Assembly (NCBI GenBank): GCA_036351335.1
Contig: JAZBOW010000063.1
Coordinates: forward strand, 1-15,563
Origin: UBA4459 sp036351335
Lineage (GTDB): Bacteria > Bacteroidota > Bacteroidia > Bacteroidales > F082
Length of the DNA stretch: 15,563 bases
Reading direction: 5' to 3'
Made by a program: the position numbers and the translations under genes. Under the pieces are notes generated by a model that saw nothing but the letters and a program-made list of their open reading frames with translations, made no database searches and was not told the DNA's origin. Each line of letters starts with the position of its first letter. Position 1 is the first letter of the stretch. This document shows positions 7,790 to 14,973 of this stretch, piece by piece.

Positions 7790-8774
7790 CGAACAATTGA
7801 TAATAATGATTGAATAAAATGCCAATGAATAATAACCAGAATGCCAAATTTATAAAGCGGTTTTTGTTAACAGAATATACCATAATCGACACAATGAAGG
7901 CGGCGGGTAGTCCAAGTAGTAAAACACCTTCAGCGTTTGCTGAAAATAGCAGCAACAACAAAACTGTTGATCCAAGATAATATAAAAGTACAACGATATT
8001 CCTGCGAGAAAAATTACTTTTTTCTCCCAATTTAACCATAGTTACTAAAACAGAAAAAACAATCAATAGCAACAGGAATATTATTAAGCCAAGCTCAAAA
8101 TACGTAAAAGCCATCCAGTGTATCGACAGGTCGATATTTAGTAACATTTGCAGCAAATGCACACCGTTTTCAATGGCGTTTTCCTGTAAATAAAACCACG
8201 TGAAAATAAAAAGGTAAGGCAACAGCAAACCAGCCATGCTAATAAGGAAATTTCTGAGCGGAAGATGGCGGTTTGTAAGCAGGGCAATCCAAATAAAAAC
8301 AATGAGGTACACAAGGGGTGTGAAAAGCAGGGAGGCTATGCCAAGATAAAAAGACGCGTTAAAAATTTCTGAAATAGGATTCTCAACTACGGATAGTTTG
8401 AGTATGCCCAATATAAACATAATGAGCAACACGTTTATCAAAATAAACGAGTTAACCGATGTAAGCATGGGCAATGCCGAAGTAAATAAAACAAAAACCA
8501 CAAGTCCTGTAGTGCTATGCATATTTACAAGATCGTATTCCCTGAGTATTTGATTCACTGCAAGGGCTGAAATAATTGTAATTAAAAAAGAAACCCATAT
8601 AAAAATACTGGCATGGGCTTCAATCCAACTAAAGTTGATGTACAATAAGCTAAATCGGGAATTTTGTTCAAGGTAGGATTCTGGATCTATAATTGAAGGT
8701 AACCATACCAAGGCAGCAATTACAAATGCCACCGGATACCTGATCAAATAGCCCGAATTAAAATAACTGATCAT
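7764..8774 (-). CDS. Polytopic inner-membrane protein, DUF6427-like
   Basis: The protein has 336 residues, almost entirely hydrophobic, with about nine or ten membrane helices (roughly 12-30, 52-72, 84-104, 106-126, 140-166, 172-194, 225-247, 260-279, 281-302, 308-325). The only long polar stretches are near 30-50 (PESYLEQNSRFS) and 195-220. No transporter or enzyme motif stands out. Its start (MISYFNSGYLIRYP) and its position directly after purD match my recollection of the DUF6427 membrane family of Bacteroidota. That link is from memory and moderate in strength. The ATG is 16 nt after the purD stop and the end overlaps rnhB by 26 nt, so the three are almost certainly one transcript. Function unknown. 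Confidence 0.75.
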   Translation of the reverse strand: MISYFNSGYLIRYPVAFVIAALVWLPSIIDPESYLEQNSRFSLLYINFSWIEAHASIFIWVSFLITIISALAVNQILREYDLVNMHSTTGLVVFVLFTSALPMLTSVNSFILINVLLIMFILGILKLSVVENPISEIFNASFYLGIASLLFTPLVYLIVFIWIALLTNRHLPLRNFLISMAGLLLPYLFIFTWFYLQENAIENGVHLLQMLLNIDLSIHWMAFTYFELGLIIFLLLLIVFSVLVTMVKLGEKSNFSRRNIVVLLYYLGSTVLLLLLFSANAEGVLLLGLPAAFIVSIMVYSVNKNRFINLAFWLLFIGILFNHYYQLFDVKAVLFK

Positions 8775-8790
8775 ACAAAATCCCGCTTGC

Positions 8791-10071
8791 TTACATTAAG
8801 TCAAATCCCAGGTCCCTCCTGAAATATTTATTCTTGAAATCGATTAAATCTACGTTCTTATAGGCATTATCCAGGGCCTCTTTCATATTTCTGCCATAGG
8901 AAGTAACTGCGATCACCCGCCCGCCACTTGTTTTTACCTGCCCTGTTTCAACATCCGTGGTCGTACCCGAATGAAAAATAATACAATCCGATAAATTGTC
9001 GGGAATGGTTATGAAATTGCCTTTTTGATATTTTTCGGGGTAGCCACCTGCCACCATCATTACCGTAGCCGCATTACGCTCGTCAAATTTAATTTCCACC
9101 TTATCAAGTGTTTGATTGCCCACCGCCACCAGAAGTTCAAGCAGATCACCTTTTATGCGTGGTATCACCGATTCTGCTTCTGGGTCGCCCATCCGGCAAT
9201 TGTATTCGATCACATAAGGATCATTGCCCACTTTAATCAAACCAAAAAAGATAAATCCCCGGTAATCGATCCCCTCTTTCTGCAGGCCTTCAATCGTTGG
9301 TTTTACAATATTGTTTTCAATCTTGCTTAAAAACTCCGGATTCACAAAAGGCACAGGTGAAATAGATCCCATTCCACCGGTATTCAGCCCGGTATTTCCT
9401 TCTCCAATTCGTTTGTAATCTTTTGCCTTCGGCAGCAATTTATAATGAATCCCGTCTGTCAGCGCAAAAACTGACAATTCAATGCCGTCCAAAAATTCTT
9501 CAATCACCACTTTTGATGAGGCATCACCGAATTTTGAATCGTTCAGCATTTTAAAGAGTTCCCGTTTAGCATCCTCCAAATCGTTCAGGATGAGCACGCC
9601 TTTACCGGCAGCCAATCCGTCCGCCTTCAACACATAAGGGGCATTTAAAGTTTCCAGGTATGCCAATCCCTCTTCAAAATTATCTTTTGTAAACGTCCGG
9701 GAAGCAGCTGTTGGTATATTGTATTTCTGCATGAAAGATTTCGCAAAATCCTTGCTTCCTTCCAGCATCGCGCCTTTTTTTACCGGACCGATGACAGGAA
9801 TGGACTTTAACTCATCCTTACTTAAAAAATAATCATGAATGCCGTTTACCAGGGGCGCTTCAGGACCAACTATTACAAGGTCTATTTCATTTTCAATGGC
9901 AATGTGCCCGATAGCTTCAAAGTTATCAAGGTCTACCGGAATATTGACACCGACATTTTTTGTTCCTGCGTTACCAGGAGCTATAAACAACTTGGTGTTC
10001 AACGGGCTTTCATCAATTTTCCATGCCAAAGCATGTTCACGCCCTCCGGAACCTAACACAAGTGTATTCAT
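8791..10071 (-). CDS. purD: Phosphoribosylamine-glycine ligase (GAR synthetase)
   Basis: This cytoplasmic enzyme catalyses the second step of purine synthesis, joining glycine to 5-phosphoribosylamine with ATP to give GAR. The 426-residue length is typical. The N-domain has MNTLVLGSGGREHALAWK (1-18), APGNAGT (31-37) and VIVGPEAPLVNG (67-78). The ATP-grasp part shows LKADGLAAGKGVLI (148-161), EEFLDGIELSVFALTDG (191-207), NTGLNTGGMGS (226-236) and the metal-binding EYNCRMGDPEAES (289-301). The C-domain ends FRRDLGFDLM. All key motifs are intact. It heads the purD / DUF6427-like / rnhB run and is divergent from the ABC permease gene. No PurR- or guanine-riboswitch-like structure is obvious in the upstream region. 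Confidence 0.97.
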   Translation of the reverse strand: MNTLVLGSGGREHALAWKIDESPLNTKLFIAPGNAGTKNVGVNIPVDLDNFEAIGHIAIENEIDLVIVGPEAPLVNGIHDYFLSKDELKSIPVIGPVKKGAMLEGSKDFAKSFMQKYNIPTAASRTFTKDNFEEGLAYLETLNAPYVLKADGLAAGKGVLILNDLEDAKRELFKMLNDSKFGDASSKVVIEEFLDGIELSVFALTDGIHYKLLPKAKDYKRIGEGNTGLNTGGMGSISPVPFVNPEFLSKIENNIVKPTIEGLQKEGIDYRGFIFFGLIKVGNDPYVIEYNCRMGDPEAESVIPRIKGDLLELLVAVGNQTLDKVEIKFDERNAATVMMVAGGYPEKYQKGNFITIPDNLSDCIIFHSGTTTDVETGQVKTSGGRVIAVTSYGRNMKEALDNAYKNVDLIDFKNKYFRRDLGFDLM

Positions 10072-10120
10072 AAGATCTTAGGTTTGTTGTTATTAAATAA
10101 TTCCTCCGTTAGAAGGAAAT

Positions 10121-10128
10121 CAAAAATA
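10121..10128 (-). promoter_or_regulatory. purD: -7 element of the purD operon
   Basis: On the minus strand TATTTTTG (10128-10121) is an exact TAnnTTTG match, placing the likely start near 10114 and a leader of about 43 nt before the ATG at 10071. A 5-bp hairpin (TTCCT/AGGAA) would form at the leader's 5' end. A 10-bp palindrome, TAAGATCTTA (10071-10080), overlaps the first base of the start codon. Neither has a proven role. Confidence 0.42.
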
Positions 10129-10231
10129 ACAATAACGAATTATACTATAATAGAAACTTTGCAATACTTATCATGAATTAGTAACAATCTATCTTTTTGG
10201 TAAAACGATGTTTTTATCGGCAACAAACTCG

Positions 10232-10239
10232 TAAATTTG
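10232..10239 (+). promoter_or_regulatory. -7 element of the permease-TolC operon
   Basis: TAAATTTG is an exact TAnnTTTG match. Its TA lies in the in-frame TAA stop that limits the permease ORF upstream. The predicted transcription start falls at about 10244-10247, which is at or just before the GTG start codon. A weak T-rich -33 candidate lies at 10209-10216. Confidence 0.45.
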
Positions 10240-10246
10240 TCGGCTC

Positions 10247-11596
10247 GTGGAAAGGTATTTACAAATATTAACGATTTCTCTTGAAGCTGTGATGAACAAC
10301 AAATTTCGTTCAATACTCACAGCACTCGGTATTATTTTTGGCGTTGGTGCAGTGATTGCCATGATGGCCATCGGGAATGGAGCAAGGCAGGAGATACTTG
10401 AGCAGATAAAGTTGGTGGGCGTTAACAATATTGTCATCCTGCCGGTGAGCGATGCCGAAAATAACTCAGGTGATGAGTCTGAAGAAGCTGGAAGAACCTT
10501 AAAAAAGAAATATTCCCCAGGCTTGACCCTGAAAGATGCCGAAAATATCTTGCAAGCCATTCCAACAGTTGAAAAGGTCAGCCCCGAAATTATTTATCCC
10601 ACGCTTTCCATACGAAAAGGACGTAAATTAAACGTGGACTTATCAGGCGTAAATGAAGATTTTTTTGATTTATTTGGACAAAAAGCAAGAATGGGCAAAC
10701 TATTCAGCCGGCAACATCTTGAGGAAGGCGCACCAGTATGTGTTATTGGCCCGGAAGTGAAAGCCAAATTATTTCCCAATGAAAACCCGATTGGAAAACA
10801 CCTAAAATGTGGCTCCGTTTGGTTGCAGGTAATCGGCGTTTTGGAAGGTGTGATCGTCAATGAAAACGCTGAAGAGATGGGTATCAGTGACTATAACCGG
10901 AGTGTGTTCACCCCCATTAAAACCCTCTTGATCAGGTATAAAGACCGATCCCTCATCAACCAGGCTTCGTTAAACAGTTCAAGTACTTTTTATTTTGGTG
11001 GCGGCAGTATGATGATTACAGACAATGGAGGCACTGGAACTGAAGGTAACCAACTGGATAAAATTGTGGTACAGGTGAAAGATAGCGATCAGTTAGCCTC
11101 TACAGCCATTGTGTTGAAGAAATTAATGAAAAGAAGACACCAGGGGGTGGAAGATTTTGAAATTAAAATACCTGAACTATTACTCAAACAGGAGCAAAAG
11201 ACAAAAGATATTTTCAATATTGTGTTAGGCGCTATTGCAGGGATTTCACTGATTGTAGGAGGAATTGGTATTATGAATATCATGCTGGCTTCCGTGATGG
11301 AAAGGATCAGGGAAATTGGTGTAAGAAGAGCAACAGGTGCTACCAAAAAAGACATCGTTTTCCAGTTTCTGGCTGAAGCAACATTTATCAGTATCACGGG
11401 TGGATTTATCGGTATTTTATTAGGCGTCATCATGGCCAAAGTCATTACGGCCACTACAGATATATCCACATTGGTGTCATTCTGGTCTATCTTTATTTCA
11501 TTTGGCGTAGCAGCTTCTGTGGGTATCATTTTCGGATATTTGCCCGCAAAAAAAGCTTCTGAACAGGATCCTGTGGAATCCTTGCGGCATGATTAA
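10247..11596 (+). CDS. MacB/FtsX-type ABC transporter permease (no fused ATPase)
   Basis: The protein has 449 residues. Helix 1 (about 21-43, ILTALGIIFGVGAVI) is followed by a large periplasmic MacB-type domain (about 45-320) and three C-terminal helices (324-349, 374-400, 408-432). The signature MERIREIGVRRATGATKKDI (350-369), which contacts the ATPase, is followed by FLAEA (374-378), and the end, GYLPAKKASEQDPVESLRHD, is characteristic. A TAA at 10232-10234 blocks upstream extension. The GTG at 10247 supplies the usual residues before helix 1, whereas the next start (ATG 10292) would remove most of them. It is somewhat longer than a typical permease of this class: the periplasmic domain carries an acidic/Ser segment (67-82) and a Gly/Ser-rich one (240-268). 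The TolC gene follows after 12 nt. No ATP-binding or adaptor (HlyD/MacA) gene is in the window, so partners must be encoded elsewhere. Confidence 0.92.
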   Translation: MERYLQILTISLEAVMNNKFRSILTALGIIFGVGAVIAMMAIGNGARQEILEQIKLVGVNNIVILPVSDAENNSGDESEEAGRTLKKKYSPGLTLKDAENILQAIPTVEKVSPEIIYPTLSIRKGRKLNVDLSGVNEDFFDLFGQKARMGKLFSRQHLEEGAPVCVIGPEVKAKLFPNENPIGKHLKCGSVWLQVIGVLEGVIVNENAEEMGISDYNRSVFTPIKTLLIRYKDRSLINQASLNSSSTFYFGGGSMMITDNGGTGTEGNQLDKIVVQVKDSDQLASTAIVLKKLMKRRHQGVEDFEIKIPELLLKQEQKTKDIFNIVLGAIAGISLIVGGIGIMNIMLASVMERIREIGVRRATGATKKDIVFQFLAEATFISITGGFIGILLGVIMAKVITATTDISTLVSFWSIFISFGVAASVGIIFGYLPAKKASEQDPVESLRHD

Positions 11597-11608
11597 AAGG
11601 CATACTTT

Positions 11609-13108
11609 ATGAAAGCATTTACATTCAACATATTAAAACCGGTTTTGATACTATTTTTCGTGTCGCTCATGCTACATTCCATTGGACAGGATGTTGTAAA
11701 ATTTAAGCTTCAGGAAGTCATTAAAATCGCGCAGGAGCAATCGCCTGACGCGCAAATGGCTAAACACCGCTATCGCAGAAGCTATTGGAGTTACCGTACC
11801 TTTAAAGCCACTTATTTACCGGGACTAAGGCTGGATGCCACTTTACCAAATATAAACCGTAGCATCAATGAAGTGTCTGCACAGGACGGAACAACAGTTT
11901 ACACACCTCAAAGTTTACAGTCTTATTCTGTTGCGCTATCCGTAAATCAAAAAATTGGGATCACAGGCGGGGAGGTATTCCTGAGTTCCGGAATACAACG
12001 TCTTGATAATAATCTTAACGATACATCCATCACCCAATATTTAACGAATATGGTGAATATAGGCATCAGGCAACCCATATTTCATTACAATCCCTACAAG
12101 TGGGATCGATTGATTGAGCCCATGAAATTTGAAGAAGCCCAGCGCCTTTACATTGAAACCAACGAACAGGTGAGTATTACGGCTGTCGACTACTTCTTTT
12201 CATTATTGCTGGCACAAATTGAACTGGGCATTGCTACAAAAAATTATGCTAATTACGACACCCTATACAAAATAGCCCTCGGTAGATATAACCTGGGCAA
12301 AATAGCTGAAAATGAGTTGCTGCAACTGGAATTGAACTTACTGAAAGCAGAAGCTTCCGTAGAAAATACAGAGCTTGATTACCAAAATAAATTATTTGTT
12401 TTCAAGTCCTTTTTAAGAATAAAGGATGAATCTTTGGTTGAATTGATACCTCCTGCAGAAACCCCACATTTTACAGTACCCTCTGCAAAAGCCATCATCG
12501 AAGCTAAAAACAATACATCTACCGGACTGGAATTTCAAAGACGGATGCTTGAGGCTGAAAGTGAATTAAACAGGGCCAAACGCGAAGGCCGATTCGATGC
12601 AGAACTTTTTGCTTCATTCGGTTTAAGCCAGACATCTGCAGAAATCAGCAATGCATATGTGGATCCGCTTGATGAAGAACGGGTTACACTTGGTATAACG
12701 CTCCCTATCCTTGATTGGGGAAGAGCTCGTGGAAATATAAAAATGGCCGAGTCAAGTCTCGACCTAGTAACCACTGCCGTGGAACAGGAAAAAATAGATT
12801 TTGAACAGAATGTTTTTCTAAATGTGATGCAATTCAATATGCAGGAAAAACAATTGAGAATAGCTGCCAAATCAGATACCGTGGCACAAAAACGCTTTGA
12901 GGTAACACAGAAACGATATATGATTGGAAAAGTGAATGATGTACTTGAGTTGAATAACGCACAGATAGATAATGACAATGCTAAAATGAACTACTATCGC
13001 TCCTTAATGACTTATTGGAAAAGTTTCTATGAAATAAGAAAGCTCACCTTATATGACTTCCAAAGGAATATACCAATAATAGTGAGCTTAGACGAAATTG
13101 TTGACTAG
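11609..13108 (+). CDS. TolC family outer-membrane efflux protein
   Basis: The protein has 499 residues with a signal peptide (about 1-27, ending MLHSIGQ), then the outer membrane efflux protein fold. Long helical stretches (VIKIAQEQSPDAQMAKHRYRR at 37-57 and NELLQLELNLLKAEASVENT at about 233-252, with a similar pair in the second half) alternate with beta segments. Typical features include the repeat-two start LEFQRRMLEAESELNRAKREG and the strand ITLPILDWGRARGNI, whose 'P-[IL]-x-[DN]-[WG]-G-R' core is a hallmark of the family. TolC proteins are trimeric channels that carry substrate from a periplasmic adaptor through the outer membrane. It is 12 nt after the permease and clearly coexpressed. 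Its stop is one base from the stop of the convergent gene. Confidence 0.93.
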   Translation: MKAFTFNILKPVLILFFVSLMLHSIGQDVVKFKLQEVIKIAQEQSPDAQMAKHRYRRSYWSYRTFKATYLPGLRLDATLPNINRSINEVSAQDGTTVYTPQSLQSYSVALSVNQKIGITGGEVFLSSGIQRLDNNLNDTSITQYLTNMVNIGIRQPIFHYNPYKWDRLIEPMKFEEAQRLYIETNEQVSITAVDYFFSLLLAQIELGIATKNYANYDTLYKIALGRYNLGKIAENELLQLELNLLKAEASVENTELDYQNKLFVFKSFLRIKDESLVELIPPAETPHFTVPSAKAIIEAKNNTSTGLEFQRRMLEAESELNRAKREGRFDAELFASFGLSQTSAEISNAYVDPLDEERVTLGITLPILDWGRARGNIKMAESSLDLVTTAVEQEKIDFEQNVFLNVMQFNMQEKQLRIAAKSDTVAQKRFEVTQKRYMIGKVNDVLELNNAQIDNDNAKMNYYRSLMTYWKSFYEIRKLTLYDFQRNIPIIVSLDEIVD

Positions 13109-13109
13109 A

Positions 13110-13808
13110 CTATGAACTCATTACAGGTTCTTCTTCAGCATGATTGTTGAGTTTTTTATCAACCGCAAGATAAATAGCAGCAAATGCTCCTTCAATCCAA
13201 ATTCCTGCAGGTATAACACCTACAATTAATAATATAAAGCCTACGATAACAATCGGGAACGCTAATAAACCCATCAAAAATATTGTAAGCGCATGTCCAT
13301 TCGTCATACTCCAGCTTGTTTTAACTGCATCAATAGCTTCCATTTTTTTATCCATAACGAGGTACGGTACAAAGGCAAGCTTACATGCGAAAATAATTCC
13401 AGGAATAATAAGAAGAATGATCCCGGCAAGAACGATGGCCATTGTTAAAAGGTTCGCTAAAATTACCTGCAGATACTGACTATGAAAAGCAGTAAATACA
13501 TCGGCAACATCAAATTTCTCTCCCCTTGTAACTTTCAGGAATACATACGCCATACCATATGCCATGGGGGCGATGACAAATATTGTATACGCCAGACTAA
13601 AAAGGCCAAGTAAAACACCACCTACTCCGAAACCGGAAGCTTCAATGCCTATCCTGCTTATTCCTGCAGGAATACTTACGGCAAAATAAATGACAGTAAC
13701 TAACAATAATTCTAGGAAGTTTTTCTTCATCACTTCCCAACTCATTCCATAACTGGAGCCAACAGCTGGCTGCAAATTATAGCTTTGTTGATCTTTTATA
13801 TTTTCCAT
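13110..13808 (-). CDS. Small polytopic membrane protein (DUF975/YciC-like, hypothetical)
   Basis: The protein has 232 residues. A polar N-terminus (1-28, with SYGMSWEVMKKNF) is followed by about six hydrophobic segments (32-52, 62-85, 82-96, 115-146, 170-195, 196-215), then a charged tail (DKKLNNHAEEEPVMSS). The layout 'W..lk.nf......' followed by a Gly-rich helix, a loop with 'F.A', a Pro-containing helix (IIPGIIFACKLAFVPYLVMDKKMEAIDAVKTSW) and more helices resembles the DUF975 / YciC / glycerophosphodiesterase membrane-domain group. This is by pattern, not a confirmed match. It is divergent from the membrane LuxR regulator and may be its target, which is inference from position. Confidence 0.72.
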   Translation of the reverse strand: MENIKDQQSYNLQPAVGSSYGMSWEVMKKNFLELLLVTVIYFAVSIPAGISRIGIEASGFGVGGVLLGLFSLAYTIFVIAPMAYGMAYVFLKVTRGEKFDVADVFTAFHSQYLQVILANLLTMAIVLAGIILLIIPGIIFACKLAFVPYLVMDKKMEAIDAVKTSWSMTNGHALTIFLMGLLAFPIVIVGFILLIVGVIPAGIWIEGAFAAIYLAVDKKLNNHAEEEPVMSS

Positions 13809-13838
13809 TTTACGAATGTATTTTGGTTATATGTTGAG

Positions 13839-13870
13839 CTAAATTATTGCGAATTACCTATATAACAAAG
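13839..13870 (-). promoter_or_regulatory. Candidate promoter of the DUF975-like membrane protein gene
   Basis: On the minus strand TTTG (13869-13866) and TAATTTAG (13846-13839) are separated by 19 nt, as expected for a Bacteroidota -33/-7 pair. The -7 has one mismatch to TAnnTTTG. Transcription would start about 25 nt before the ATG at 13808. The inverted repeat at 13871-13912 abuts its -33 side. Confidence 0.38.
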
Positions 13871-13912
13871 CCACGAAAGTAGGATTTTACAAGAACACTA
13901 CTTTCGTAGTGT
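13871..13912 (+). repeat. Inverted repeat / candidate shared operator between two divergent promoters
   Basis: CCACGAAAGTAG (13871-13882) and CTACTTTCGTAG (13898-13909) are inverted copies matching at 11 of 12 bases, with a 15-nt spacer. The right arm is itself inside a perfect palindromic hairpin, ACACTAC-TTTC-GTAGTGT (13895-13912, 7-bp stem, 4-nt loop). The element is bracketed by the -33/-7 pair of the minus-strand gene (13839-13870) and the -7 of the plus-strand LuxR gene (13945-13952). A DNA-binding site serving both promoters is the simplest reading. Lack of a U-run argues against a plain terminator. Confidence 0.6.
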
Positions 13913-13944
13913 GCAGAATATTAGCAAAATAGCAATATTCCTTG

Positions 13945-13952
13945 TATATTTG
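13945..13952 (+). promoter_or_regulatory. -7 element of the membrane LuxR regulator gene
   Basis: TATATTTG is an exact TAnnTTTG match. It gives a leader of about 15 nt to ATG 13973. No clear TTTG -33 is visible 19-21 nt upstream, which would fit a promoter that needs an activator bound nearby, such as at the inverted repeat ending at 13912. Confidence 0.45.
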
Positions 13953-13972
13953 GAAGTGCTATTTGCTTGAAC

Positions 13973-14932
13973 ATGCTTCACGAAATTATACTATCAGTAA
14001 CTGCATTGCTCTCCATTGCATCAGGCGTGTGGTCCATTCTGTTTATTAACAAATTAAGTGAAAATTTTAAATTAAATTATTTAAGCACTTTTTTGTATTA
14101 CCAGATCTTGTTGTTTGTATTTGGTGTATATGGTTTGCTTGGCATTGCGATAATTGATGAGATTTTAAAAACCCTGGAAGCAACTACTGGGATGGTCGAA
14201 ACCATTATAAACTTCTTACCATTTTTGGGTATTCCTTTTTTGATTGCAGCTTGGTATATGTTAATCAAATTAAGTGCTGAACTAACCCATAAAAAGATTA
14301 GTAGCCTCGCTACAATCATTTATTTTACTATTATGCTAATGTTAATGTTAGGCTCGGGAATTATTACTTTTTTCTTGTTTCAAAGCTATCCTGACAAAGC
14401 CATTGAATTAGCATATAATTCAAAAATCATACTTATTGCCATCGATTTGTTCATCTTTTCAATTGCACTGTATTACTTGTACTTCTATGGTTCTAAAATT
14501 AAAAACAGATCAACCAGGAAAATGGTACTGACATTTGCACATATCAACCTATTCGTCAAAATCCTTCTTTCTATTCTGTTTTATTATGCAGCACGCGATT
14601 CTATTTCTGGCGCATTGTACTTACTTCTGTTCTTTTCATGCAATATTCCTGCGATGTTGTATCTAGACTATTATTTAAATATTCATCACTTAAAAAATGC
14701 TGAAAACGAAAATCACATACCATTTATTCAATTTATTAGGGATTACAATCTGACCAAGAGGGAATGGGAGATAACTGAAAGAATTTGTGAAGGAATGACA
14801 AATAAGGAAATTAGTGATAAACTTTTTATCTCGCTCCAAACGGTAAAGGATCATTGCTATAGGATTTATAAAAAAACTGGTGTGAGAAACCGGGTTGAGT
14901 TAGTAAATCTTGTTTCACCCATAAGAAAGTGA
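13973..14932 (+). CDS. Membrane-embedded LuxR-type transcriptional regulator (7 helices plus HTH)
   Basis: The protein has 319 residues from ATG 13973. An in-frame TTG at 13967 would add only two. Seven hydrophobic segments are visible (about 4-25, 38-60, 81-100, 112-135, 149-171, 185-205, 211-233). An odd number fits an outside N-terminus and a cytoplasmic C-terminus. After a polar linker, residues about 260-315 form a LuxR/FixJ helix-turn-helix: LTKREWEITERICEGMTNKE, then ISDKLFISLQTVKDHCYRIY, then KKTGVRNRVELVN. All the usual landmarks are present (LTxRE, G-x-T/S-N-K-E-I, S-x-x-T-V-K-x-H, K-x-G-V-x-N-R). No receiver, kinase or extracellular sensor domain is present, so the signal is presumably sensed within the membrane or via a partner protein. 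This would be a one-component regulator held at the membrane. It is divergent from a membrane protein gene. Confidence 0.88.
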   Translation: MLHEIILSVTALLSIASGVWSILFINKLSENFKLNYLSTFLYYQILLFVFGVYGLLGIAIIDEILKTLEATTGMVETIINFLPFLGIPFLIAAWYMLIKLSAELTHKKISSLATIIYFTIMLMLMLGSGIITFFLFQSYPDKAIELAYNSKIILIAIDLFIFSIALYYLYFYGSKIKNRSTRKMVLTFAHINLFVKILLSILFYYAARDSISGALYLLLFFSCNIPAMLYLDYYLNIHHLKNAENENHIPFIQFIRDYNLTKREWEITERICEGMTNKEISDKLFISLQTVKDHCYRIYKKTGVRNRVELVNLVSPIRK

Positions 14933-14941
14933 AAAGTAGTG

Positions 14942-14960
14942 ATAATGTGCCATTCATTAT
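14942..14960 (+). repeat. Small AT-rich palindrome upstream of the peroxiredoxin promoter
   Basis: ATAATG (14942-14947) and CATTAT (14955-14960) form a perfect 6-bp inverted repeat around a 7-nt loop, 10 nt after the LuxR stop and overlapping the expected -33 region of the peroxiredoxin promoter. It could be a weak terminator or an operator. No proper U-tract follows, and such short AT palindromes arise by chance. Confidence 0.25.
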
Positions 14961-14973
14961 TTAAAATTATTCT

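Noticed and set aside
7284..7817. Plus-strand open frame of 177 codons.
   Set aside because: It is fully antisense to the well-supported rnhB gene with intact catalytic motifs, and its translation shows no family features.
10100..10118. GGAGG on the minus strand upstream of purD, a possible strong Shine-Dalgarno site for an unseen small gene.
   Set aside because: It is more than 30 nt from the purD ATG, and no ATG/GTG/TTG frame of useful length follows at proper spacing.
11089..11529. Minus-strand open frame of 146 codons inside the ABC permease.
   Set aside because: It is a shadow of the permease C-terminal helices. The sense-strand protein carries the conserved FtsX signature.
12535..12978. 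Minus-strand open frame of 147 codons, Ser/Cys-rich.
   Set aside because: It is antisense to the conserved second half of the TolC-family protein, and the Ser-rich composition is typical of a reversed helical coding frame.
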